A DNA stretch of 64,000 nucleotides, taken from NCBI RefSeq assembly GCF_900112985.1, contig NZ_FONS01000002.1:372001-436000 (forward strand). The letters are read 5' to 3'. Both the position numbers and the translations under genes were made by a program. This document shows, piece after piece, positions 34,427 through 41,507 of this stretch. The stretch's first letter is position 1, and each line of letters begins with the position of its first letter. Below the pieces are notes generated by a model. The model was not told where the DNA came from. It ran no database searches and was given only the letters and a program-made list of their open reading frames with translations. Origin of the DNA: Pedobacter antarcticus (GTDB taxonomy: Bacteria; Bacteroidota; Bacteroidia; Sphingobacteriales; Sphingobacteriaceae).

Positions 34427-34556
34427 AGCAAAATTCCAGCCATTAATCTGATAATTAGCTGTCACAGCTATTTTATATGACCCGTTTGTGTATAAGAAAC
34501 ATGGCTTTCCCGGAAAAAATATTTATACTTGAAGAGAATTTTCCCCGAGAAACAAC

Positions 34557-35135
34557 TTGAAATTTATTAAAAATACAGACGGAAAGAGAGATACGGCAGA
34601 TGCAGAATTGATTGCCCGGTATAAATCGAGTGGCGATCTTGAGATCCTGGGTACACTATACAGTCGCTATATGCATTTGGTTTATGGTGTGTGTCTGAAT
34701 TATTTCAAGGATGAAGAGGCAAGCAAGGATGCTGTTATGCAGATCTTCGAAGAGCTAATTCCCAAACTGAGGATACATGAAGTGCAGAATTTCAAAAGCT
34801 GGCTGCATGTTTTAACCAGGAATCACTGTCTGATGGCTATGCGTAAATCTTCTCGTTATCAGACTGTCTCTATTGAAGATCAGTTTGTGGAAAATGACAC
34901 ATTTGTGCATCTGGATATAAGTGATGTACAGGAACAGCAGTTTACTGTGATGGAAAAGTGTATGGAAACGTTATCGGAGGAGCAGCGCCAAAGTGTTGAC
35001 CTTTTCTATTTGCAGGAAAAGTGCTATAAGGAAGTAGCGGAAATTACAGGATACGAAATGTTAAAGGTGAAGAGCTATATTCAGAATGGGAAAAGGAATT
35101 TGAAAATTTGTATAGAAAAAAACAGCGGTGAATAA
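34557..35135 (+). CDS. ECF-type RNA polymerase sigma factor
   Basis: 192 residues from TTG 34557; no ATG is near. Region 2 (about 25-95: LYSRYMHLVYGVCLNYFKDEEASKDAVMQIF) and region 4 (about 125-180: LSEEQRQSVDLFYLQEKCYKEVAEITG) are clear. It is followed, with an 8-bp overlap, by a membrane protein with an anti-sigma-like N terminus, the usual ECF arrangement. An imperfect -7 box (TATACTTG, 34524-34531) precedes it. Target genes unknown. Confidence 0.9.
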   Translation: MKFIKNTDGKRDTADAELIARYKSSGDLEILGTLYSRYMHLVYGVCLNYFKDEEASKDAVMQIFEELIPKLRIHEVQNFKSWLHVLTRNHCLMAMRKSSRYQTVSIEDQFVENDTFVHLDISDVQEQQFTVMEKCMETLSEEQRQSVDLFYLQEKCYKEVAEITGYEMLKVKSYIQNGKRNLKICIEKNSGE

Positions 35136-36033
35136 CGATTGGTTAGATATAGCAATACTGGAAGATTACCTGGATGGTAAGCTTGATGCCAAAAGTATGC
35201 ATCAGGTGGAAAAACATGCGCTTGAGGACCCTTTTGTGGCACAGGCGTTAGCTGGTCTCGCCGAGCATCCTTCTCGTATGTCACAACAGGTTTCACTGTT
35301 GCAGAAACAACTTTATGAACGAACTGCGGTACAGCGTCAGCAAAAAAAATCCAGTGTTTTTACTTGGCAGCGTTTAAGTATAGGGGCAGCTGCTGCTGTC
35401 ATGTTTATTACAGTGAGTGTAATCTTTCTAATGCGCGAAAGAGCCGGAAAAGAACAGCTTGCAGCAAATCCTAAGAAAGTTGAGGTCGATCTTGGTCCGG
35501 TAACCGGACCTGCCGGGCAAAGTCTGGTAAACCCGGGTGGAGATTCTGCGGAATTACCGCAGGCTGAGCTGAGCGTAGCCGCTGTTCAACCAAAACATAA
35601 ACCGGTAACATCTGCCGGAAACACCGTTGACGCTGCTACAGCAATGTCAGCGCCAGTTGCTGCTGATGTACAAACTTTCGGCGCAAGTGATATTTCAGAC
35701 TCAGTAGCCGTAAATACGGCCGCTGTAACTAGTAAGATGGCCTCTGCCCGCATTGCCACTGCAGTGCCTGCTGCTTCTGCGCCAGTAGATGGTTGGGCCG
35801 AACTTGACACTTACCTTAACGACCATAAATCGGTAAATACACCGGAAGGAATTGCGAAGATCGTTGAGCTTAGCTTTCAAATTAATGCTGCTGGTAAGCC
35901 CTTTAATTTTAAAGTACTGACAAGCGCAGGTAAGGCTCTGGATAGTGAAGCTATCAAGTTGCTTGCTGAGGGGCCGCTTTGGGAAAAACCAGCCACTCCC
36001 GAGACCAGAGTAAACTACACTGTTGCCTTTTAG
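35128..36033 (+). CDS. Anti-sigma-like membrane protein with TonB-C-like periplasmic domain
   Basis: 301 residues from GTG 35128 (8-bp overlap with the sigma gene). The cytoplasmic N terminus has LEDYLDGKLDAKSMHQVEKH and ALEDPFVAQALAG, a pattern typical of Bacteroidota anti-sigma partners; one membrane segment lies at about 83-102; then a low-complexity Ala/Val/Ser/Pro periplasmic linker (about 110-220); the last 75 residues (ELSFQINAAGKPFNFKVLTSAGKALD, EAIKLLAEGPLW) resemble a TonB C-terminal fold. It probably sequesters the sigma factor and could sense an outer-membrane receptor through its TonB-like end. The latter is inference. Confidence 0.78.
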   Translation: MNNDWLDIAILEDYLDGKLDAKSMHQVEKHALEDPFVAQALAGLAEHPSRMSQQVSLLQKQLYERTAVQRQQKKSSVFTWQRLSIGAAAAVMFITVSVIFLMRERAGKEQLAANPKKVEVDLGPVTGPAGQSLVNPGGDSAELPQAELSVAAVQPKHKPVTSAGNTVDAATAMSAPVAADVQTFGASDISDSVAVNTAAVTSKMASARIATAVPAASAPVDGWAELDTYLNDHKSVNTPEGIAKIVELSFQINAAGKPFNFKVLTSAGKALDSEAIKLLAEGPLWEKPATPETRVNYTVAF

Positions 36034-36070
36034 CAGAAAGCAATCTGTCATTAATCTGATCCTGCTCAGT

Positions 36071-36691
36071 TTATTTCAGCTGTTCGTTTTCTTTTAAATC
36101 ATTTAACAGTGACTCAAGCTCAGATTTCACCTCGTCTATTTCAATAAGCTGCTTTTTATGTTTGTAATTCCTGCTCCATAATGTAATTCCTAAAAGATAG
36201 GAAGTTGTGATAGCCATTGCAGTGAAAGTGAACAGGAAACTGGCACCTTTAGTTATCTCAATAATGTAGATGGAAAAGGCAAACCATAATATCGTGTTAT
36301 AAATCCATATATAGACTGTGAGTGTTTTACGTTGCCATTGGATTTTCTGCAACTGGTGCCGGATAAAATCAATACTCGATTCACCTCTGTTCTCTTTTTT
36401 GAATGCGTAGCTTCGCCAGCTTACGAATAAGAAAACTATCATTGAGCAGTAAATTGCCGCAATGCTTAATTCGAATGGCCATTCATATTTACTCCGAAAA
36501 GTAAAGTACACCCAGCCGATTACCATTAGTGCCATTAGAAATCCAACGCTCATGCACATATTTGACCACAATACTTTACGTTGGTTCCGCTGCCATTTAT
36601 CAGGCAGCGCGGAATTAAGTGCTTCTTGCTTAACAGATGTGCTGACAGGCTGGGAAAGCCAGTTCTTTTGTAAATCTTCGAAATTTGTCAT
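36071..36691 (-). CDS. Membrane protein paired with ECF sigma factor, putative anti-sigma
   Basis: 206 residues. Soluble N terminus (about 1-40, NFEDLQKNWLSQP), then two membrane segments (about 46-66 and 75-95), a cytoplasmic loop with RHQLQKIQWQRKTL, two further segments (about 125-145 and 148-170) and a charged C-terminal helix with coiled-coil character. The start overlaps the sigma stop by 4 bp (ATGA), so it is translationally coupled to the sigma gene and most likely regulates it. No known domain recognised; role inferred from context. Confidence 0.75.
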   Translation of the reverse strand: MTNFEDLQKNWLSQPVSTSVKQEALNSALPDKWQRNQRKVLWSNMCMSVGFLMALMVIGWVYFTFRSKYEWPFELSIAAIYCSMIVFLFVSWRSYAFKKENRGESSIDFIRHQLQKIQWQRKTLTVYIWIYNTILWFAFSIYIIEITKGASFLFTFTAMAITTSYLLGITLWSRNYKHKKQLIEIDEVKSELESLLNDLKENEQLK

Positions 36692-37203
36692 GGCTTAATA
36701 GTCTCCATTAGATTAAGTAAACGACCTTTTATACGGTTAATTTTTACCCCTGTATTGCTCAAACTGCTACCGGTAATTTCTCCGATCTCTTTATAGCTTT
36801 TATTTTCCAGTACCAGTGAGATGATCAGCCGGTCCTGTGGAACTAGTTGACTAATACAGAAACGGAGTTTAATTAGCTGGGCTTCCTGTTCCTTTTTTTG
36901 CACCAGTGTATCCTGATAGGGGATTTGAAAAGATTCTGGTAAAGGCAAATGCTGATGGCGTTTGTTTTTGATATTATAACTAATCGCAGTGTTTACTGCG
37001 ATACGATATATCCAGGTACTGGCTTTTGCCTGTCCTTTGAAGTTCTTAAGTCCCTTCCAGGCCTGGTAGAGTATCTCCTGATACAAATCATCAGCATGAG
37101 AAATATCATACAGGTAAGCTCTGCAAATACGATATATGCTCGCATGATTTTCCCTGACCAGTTCGGAAAACAAATCTTGTTGTTGATTTAAAGTATTTTG
37201 CAC
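36688..37203 (-). CDS. ECF-type RNA polymerase sigma factor
   Basis: 171 residues from GTG 37203 (no ATG nearby). Region 2: FSELVRENHASIYRICRAYLYDISHADDLYQEILYQAWKGLKNF; region 4: LVPQDRLIISLVLENKSYKEIGEITGSSLSNTGVKINRIKGRL. It is not closely similar to the other ECF factor 1.5 kb away and has a different kind of membrane partner, so these are two independent modules facing each other. Upstream lies the 696-bp non-coding region with unusual repeats. Confidence 0.92.
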   Translation of the reverse strand: MQNTLNQQQDLFSELVRENHASIYRICRAYLYDISHADDLYQEILYQAWKGLKNFKGQAKASTWIYRIAVNTAISYNIKNKRHQHLPLPESFQIPYQDTLVQKKEQEAQLIKLRFCISQLVPQDRLIISLVLENKSYKEIGEITGSSLSNTGVKINRIKGRLLNLMETIKP

Positions 37204-37333
37204 AGCCAGATCCTATTTATTTATTCTTTGCTGTATTAGTCCGGGCAATATCGAATTTATTACAGTTGCTGCTGGATTATTTTCAATCATGGTAAACACG
37301 GTTTTGATGGGTTAACCCCAATTTGAATAAAAC

Positions 37334-37374
37334 GATACCCGACCAATACAGGAGCCATACGACCATAAAAAAGA
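37334..37374. repeat. Direct repeat copy 1
   Basis: Begins GATACCCGACCAATACAGG; identical to 37811-37838 over 28 bases, then two mismatches, then a shared CATAAAAAA. Copy 1 is followed by GAGGTCG, not by the PiT terminator stem. Confidence 0.85.
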
Positions 37375-37515
37375 GGTCGTGTCATTGATAATCTTAAGAG
37401 CTGCCTGTCCTAACCAGAAAGACATAACTTATATATTTTTGATTCATGCCAGCTGCCGTTCAGCATAAACATACACTTGTATCATTGCTTAAAGCAAACA
37501 GCCAAAAGTTGAGAT

Positions 37516-37536
37516 CTTACGTATTTCGAACGTAAG
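37516..37536. repeat. Small perfect hairpin
   Basis: CTTACGT (37516-37522), 7-nt loop, ACGTAAG (37530-37536). No T tract follows, so it is not an obvious terminator. Confidence 0.5.
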
Positions 37537-37590
37537 CATCTTTGGTTCCTTTATAACAGAGAAATTAGTTAGCTAGTTTTACGCTAAAAG

Positions 37591-37678
37591 GCTATTGAGT
37601 CGGTATTGATAGGGTGTTCAGTCGGTCATTGGGTATATCAACACCGACTGAACACCCTGTCAATACCGTATCAACACC
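37591..37678. repeat. Palindromic array of eight contiguous 11-bp units
   Basis: Four units read on the plus strand (GCTATTGAGTC, GGTATTGATAG, GGTGTTCAGTC, GGTCATTGGGT; 37591-37634) and four on the minus strand (from the centre outward GGTGTTGATAT, GGTGTTCAGTC, GGTATTGACAG, GGTGTTGATAC; 37645 to 37678). Consensus GGTRTTGANNN. The inner arms 37601-37626 and 37643-37668 form a 26-bp stem with one G-T pair. Confidence 0.85.
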
Positions 37679-37810
37679 ATTTTAACCTTTAACAATATCC
37701 GAGTTGTCCTATATTGGAATTAGTTTACAGTAAAAAAGTAAATTACTGATTAGTGTTTACATTAATAAGTGGTCTAATACAACCAACCGTTTTTAGATCG
37801 ATTGCCAAAT

Positions 37811-37850
37811 GATACCCGACCAATACAGGAGCCATACGGTCATAAAAAAA
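37811..37850. repeat. Direct repeat copy 2
   Basis: Second copy of the element at 37334, 477 bp away; its A tract is also the T tract of the PiT terminator on the minus strand. Confidence 0.85.
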
Positions 37851-37874
37851 GGGTATCCATAACTATGGACACCC
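37842..37874 (-). terminator. Terminator of the PiT gene
   Basis: GGGTATCCATA (37851-37861) pairs with TATGGACACCC (37864-37874) with one mismatch; a run of A on the plus side at 37844-37850 gives the T tract. Confidence 0.8.
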
Positions 37875-37899
37875 CTAATCAGGAAAACCTGTTTATTTT

Positions 37900-38910
37900 T
37901 TAAAAGAATAAGTGAATCACAGAAAAGATTAAAGCGGCAAGAGTTGCAGATACAGGGATGGTTAATACCCATGCCCAAAGTAAACTTACCGTTACACCCC
38001 AACGTACTGCAGAAACACGTTTAAGCAATCCTACACCTACAATGGAGCCAGTAATCGTATGGGTTGTAGATACAGGGATACCGAAATGCTCAGTGATACC
38101 CAGGGTTACAGCACCAGCAGTTTCAGCTGCTACACCTTCGAAGGCATTTACTTTAGTAATTTTGGAACCCATTGTTTTAACGATTTTCCAGCCACCACTC
38201 ATTGTTCCGAGTGAGATTGCGGCATAACAAGTAATAGGAATCCATTCAGGCATTGCATCACCTGTTTTCAGTACGTTTCCGGCAACCATGGCGACATAGA
38301 TGATACCCATTACTTTTTGAGCATCATTACCGCCATGCGTGAAACTTAAAGCTGCCGATGAAACCAGCTGTAATTTCTTAAACCAGTATTCAGCGACAGA
38401 TGGTCTTGCGTTCTTAGACAAATGCAACAGAATAATTGATATAATCACGGAGATTACCATACCAATAACTGGAGCAAGTACGATAAAGGCAACCACTTTC
38501 AGGATAGGGGCAAGATTAATAGCAGTCATAACACCTGCGCCCATTGACGCTGCTTTAGCCATACCAGCGCCGGCAAATCCACCAATTAGTGTATGAGATG
38601 AACTGGACGGTATACCATACCACCAGGTTAGCAGGTTCCAGAGAATTGCTGCGACCAGGCCCGAAAGAATCACCTCCAGGGTAATGAAGTTCTCCACTAC
38701 GGTTTTGGCTATTGTATTTGCAACTTTATGGTCTGTAAAATAGAAATATGCAGCAAAGTTGAAAATAGCCGCCCAAAGTACGGCTTGAAACGGGCTCAGG
38801 ACTTTTGTAGACACAACTGTGGCAATAGAGTTAGCCGCATCGTGAAAACCGTTGATATAATCAAAGGCAATAGCCAGGAAAATAACAACAATTAATAAGG
38901 TTGATACCAT
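37900..38910 (-). CDS. PiT-family inorganic phosphate transporter
   Basis: 336 residues with about ten membrane segments in two inverted halves. The family duplicates are visible: NGFHDAANSIATVVST at the N terminus and HGGNDAQKVMG in the middle, with SSSSHTLIGGFAGAG and STTHTITGSIVGVG as the paired re-entrant motifs. It moves phosphate with protons or sodium at low affinity. The DUF47/PhoU-like gene lies 12 nt upstream on the same strand, the standard Pit accessory arrangement. A terminator follows. Confidence 0.95.
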   Translation of the reverse strand: MVSTLLIVVIFLAIAFDYINGFHDAANSIATVVSTKVLSPFQAVLWAAIFNFAAYFYFTDHKVANTIAKTVVENFITLEVILSGLVAAILWNLLTWWYGIPSSSSHTLIGGFAGAGMAKAASMGAGVMTAINLAPILKVVAFIVLAPVIGMVISVIISIILLHLSKNARPSVAEYWFKKLQLVSSAALSFTHGGNDAQKVMGIIYVAMVAGNVLKTGDAMPEWIPITCYAAISLGTMSGGWKIVKTMGSKITKVNAFEGVAAETAGAVTLGITEHFGIPVSTTHTITGSIVGVGLLKRVSAVRWGVTVSLLWAWVLTIPVSATLAALIFSVIHLFF

Positions 38911-38922
38911 TTTTTAAATTTT

Positions 38923-39564
38923 TTAAGCGTTCTTAACCAAAATAGATTCCAGCACGTTAGCTGCATCCTCACATTTATCAGTAGCCATTTCCAGCGTTTG
39001 CAGGACTTCTTTTTGTTTAATCAGCTCAATTGCGTTGGTTTCGAATTCAAATAATCTTGCGATAGCCAGATTACACACATTGTCTGCCTGGTTTTCACCA
39101 CTATTAATTCTAACGCAGGCGTCAGCAATTACACGGATGTTTTTAAAGCTTCTCAATTCTTTGATCGCTTTTTCCAGGTCGGTACACATTTCTACAAGCA
39201 ATTCTGCCAGTTTAACCATGGCGTCACCAATGTTAGTGATCTGGTATAAATGGATATTACTTGCCGAAGCGTGGATATAATCTGCAATGTCATCTACTGC
39301 ACTGGCAAGGGCATGGATATCTTCCCTGTCAAAAGGAGTAATAAAATTCTTGCTGAGTTCCAGGAAGATTGAATGGGTGATATCATCACCCACGTGCTCT
39401 AAACGCTCGATTTCATCGATATGTTTTTTTCTCTCATCCAGATCTTTAGCGCTAACTGCAAGTAACAGTGCTTCAGAAATCTTTAATACATTACTTCCTG
39501 CCTGCTCAAACAGCGGTTGGAATTTCTTGTCTTTCGGGGTAAAGAACTTAAAAAGATTATTCAT
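38923..39564 (-). CDS. DUF47/PhoU-like accessory protein of the phosphate transporter
   Basis: 213 residues, all helical, cytoplasmic. The PhoU-like DUF47 fold is recognisable from LERLEHVGDDITHSIFLEL-like (here IERLEHVGDDITHSIF), FITPFDREDIHALASAVDDIADYI and the C-terminal ATDKCEDAANVLESILVKNA, where the Asp/Glu clusters bind metal. It modulates the PiT transporter encoded 12 nt downstream. A perfect -7 box (39585-39592) starts this operon. Confidence 0.94.
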   Translation of the reverse strand: MNNLFKFFTPKDKKFQPLFEQAGSNVLKISEALLLAVSAKDLDERKKHIDEIERLEHVGDDITHSIFLELSKNFITPFDREDIHALASAVDDIADYIHASASNIHLYQITNIGDAMVKLAELLVEMCTDLEKAIKELRSFKNIRVIADACVRINSGENQADNVCNLAIARLFEFETNAIELIKQKEVLQTLEMATDKCEDAANVLESILVKNA

Positions 39565-39584
39565 GCTAACTAATAAATATGCTA

Positions 39585-39592
39585 CAAAAGTA
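39585..39592 (-). promoter_or_regulatory. -7 box TACTTTTG of the DUF47-PiT operon
   Basis: Exact TAnnTTTG on the minus strand, 20 nt before the ATG at 39564. Confidence 0.55.
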
Positions 39593-39650
39593 GGATCGCA
39601 ATGTTAAGTTAGTGTTAAGTGTTAACATAAAAACCATATTTTTTTAAAAA

Positions 39651-40676
39651 CTACCCTCCTTTTTCTAAGGTGAATGCGAAGGTGGTACCAATTTGTAAAG
39701 TACTTCTTACAGAGATAATTTGCTCATGAGCCTCCAGAATATGTTTCACAATTGCCAGACCGAGTCCTGTGCCACCTACTTCTCTGGACCGGTGAGAGTC
39801 AATTCTATAAAATCTTTCGAACAATCGCGGCAGGTGTTTTTCATCGATTCCGATACCATCATCAGTAACTTCAATCAGAAACTGATCATGGAGTTCAAAT
39901 ATTTTAAGAGAGGTAGATCCATTTTCCTTGCTGTATTTCATTGAATTAGAAATCAAGTTAATAAGTACTTGACGGATCTTTTCCCGGTCAGCCCTGACAA
40001 AGGCAGGGTGCATATATTTATCCTTGAAGAATAGTTTGATACCACGTTTTTTTGCTTTGTCTTCCATTGATTCCATCACTTCCTTCGTCAACAAAACGAT
40101 ATCAAATTTTTCGTAATTAATTGGAATTTCGCCAGTCTCAAGTTTCGAAATAGAATCCAGATCATTGATCAGGTAACTCAGGCGTTCTACATTATTCTCT
40201 GCTTTCTGCAGGAACCTCACTGCAGTTTCCGGATCATCGATCAGGCAATCCTTTAGCGTCTCGATATAACCCTGTATTGCAAAAAGCGGAGTTTTAAATT
40301 CGTGAGAGACGTTAGATAGAAATTCCCGTCTGAACTGTTCTTGCTTTTTAAGCAGTTCAATCTCATTTTTTTTGGCTCCTGCCCATTCTTTCACTTCATG
40401 CTCCACATCATTAATCGGATCGGAACTCACATATTCTCCCAAGGCATCCTTCAGATCTTTACCGAGCTTGAGATTGTGTATGAGCTTGTAGATCAGCTTG
40501 ATTTTAGAATAGATGAATTTTTCGAGCAGGTAATAAAATAAGATGAAACTGGTCGCAAAGGAGATCCCGAAGGAGACCAGCATAAAATACCAGCTCTGTT
40601 GAAAATGGAAATTTACAAGCCCGATCGACAGGCCTACCGCCAGTGCGGTGATTAAAACCAGGATACTTAATTTCAT
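39651..40676 (-). CDS. Sensor histidine kinase, PhoR-like
   Basis: 341 residues. Two membrane segments (about 5-22 and 30-53) with almost no periplasmic loop, a short linker, HisKA with His125 in SNVSHEFKTPLFAIQGYIETL, and HATPase_c with N box NLISNSMKYS, G1 DDGIGI, and G2 GGTGLGLAIVK. No HAMP or PAS. The H-box resembles PhoR kinases and the next genes on this strand are DUF47 and PiT, so phosphate sensing is plausible. No response regulator is adjacent; its partner must be elsewhere. 86 bp and a promoter separate it from DUF47, so it is not simply co-transcribed. Confidence 0.9.
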   Translation of the reverse strand: MKLSILVLITALAVGLSIGLVNFHFQQSWYFMLVSFGISFATSFILFYYLLEKFIYSKIKLIYKLIHNLKLGKDLKDALGEYVSSDPINDVEHEVKEWAGAKKNEIELLKKQEQFRREFLSNVSHEFKTPLFAIQGYIETLKDCLIDDPETAVRFLQKAENNVERLSYLINDLDSISKLETGEIPINYEKFDIVLLTKEVMESMEDKAKKRGIKLFFKDKYMHPAFVRADREKIRQVLINLISNSMKYSKENGSTSLKIFELHDQFLIEVTDDGIGIDEKHLPRLFERFYRIDSHRSREVGGTGLGLAIVKHILEAHEQIISVRSTLQIGTTFAFTLEKGG

Positions 40677-40730
40677 AGGACCAAATTAGCATTAAATTTG
40701 ATCAAAGCTAAAGGAACCTGCATTACTAAA

Positions 40731-41492
40731 TTATTGTTTTTCTGTGAGGTATTTCCAATAGCGTTTAGGCACGTGGCGGATATGCAGGGCGGTATTTTTT
40801 CGCGCCGGAATATTAGTGCTTTTAAAATAATCCTGCCACAGCAGTGAATACAAACTTTCTTGTGCCGACTGTTGTGTGGCAGGTAGTATCGAAGATCTCA
40901 GGCCCATTTTCAGGTCGAGCTGTATTTCCTGAACATCCTGTTTATTATAGAAGATCCCATACTTTCTTTTAAGGTCGTAAATTATCCACTGCTGGTCGGC
41001 ATAGCGGTTTTGAAAATGCCGCTGCAATAATGGGATAACATTGAAATCCGGGTCGATTCCACAATAATAAATTCCGTCGGCTGTTTCCTGAAACCGTATA
41101 AACGCCTCCATGCGATGTTTTTCTCTTTCCACTTTCTTTGCAGTTTGGCTTAACAAAAGCACATTAGGATCTCCATAGTTGTATTGAATCGCGGCAGGTG
41201 TTGTAAAGAGATTACAGCAGAACTGGAAAAGGGCAATCCAGGTTTCTTCATTTTCGGCCAGACAGCAGCAGTGGAGCCTTCGGATCCAATCTTTGCTAAG
41301 TTTCTGTACCAAACCCTTCCAAACGCGGCTTGCTTTCTGACTGTCATTATGAATAAACATGACATCATAGAAGGCATCCGGCTGGTGTTTATCTTTGGTT
41401 TGCAGGCTGATTTTTCCAGGTTTTCGCTCAAACCATTCGAAGACCGCAGTGAGCAGACCTTCAGTAGTTCCGTCAAATAAGTATATCTGCAT
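40731..41492 (-). CDS. DUF4130/TIGR03915-family DNA metabolism protein
   Basis: 253 residues. The opening IYLFDGTTEGLLTAVFEWFERK, the central RMEAFIRFQETADGIYYCGIDPDFNVIPLL and HFQNRYADQQWIIYDLKRKYGIFY are the landmarks of the TIGR03915 family, which is found either beside the TIGR03916 radical SAM protein or fused to a uracil-DNA-glycosylase-like domain. It starts 15 nt after the radical SAM stop, so both are one operon. No catalytic residues are established; a DNA repair or DNA-modification role comes from family context only. No UDG domain is fused here. Confidence 0.88.
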   Translation of the reverse strand: MQIYLFDGTTEGLLTAVFEWFERKPGKISLQTKDKHQPDAFYDVMFIHNDSQKASRVWKGLVQKLSKDWIRRLHCCCLAENEETWIALFQFCCNLFTTPAAIQYNYGDPNVLLLSQTAKKVEREKHRMEAFIRFQETADGIYYCGIDPDFNVIPLLQRHFQNRYADQQWIIYDLKRKYGIFYNKQDVQEIQLDLKMGLRSSILPATQQSAQESLYSLLWQDYFKSTNIPARKNTALHIRHVPKRYWKYLTEKQ

Positions 41493-41507
41493 ATTATTCC
41501 GGGGGAG

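Larger units (their letters stand above)
37204..37899. other. Long non-coding region with repeats
   Basis: This 696-bp stretch between the PiT gene and the sigma gene has no convincing coding frame on either strand. It contains two copies of a ~40-bp direct repeat (37334-37374 and 37811-37850), a small hairpin at 37516-37536, an 88-bp array of 11-bp units (37591-37678) and the PiT terminator (37842-37874). AT-rich filler surrounds them. An unknown small RNA cannot be excluded. Confidence 0.7.

Noticed and set aside
37793-38002. 69-codon minus-strand frame running from the PiT terminator into the gene
   Set aside because: It is out of frame with PiT, crosses the terminator stem and has no domain.
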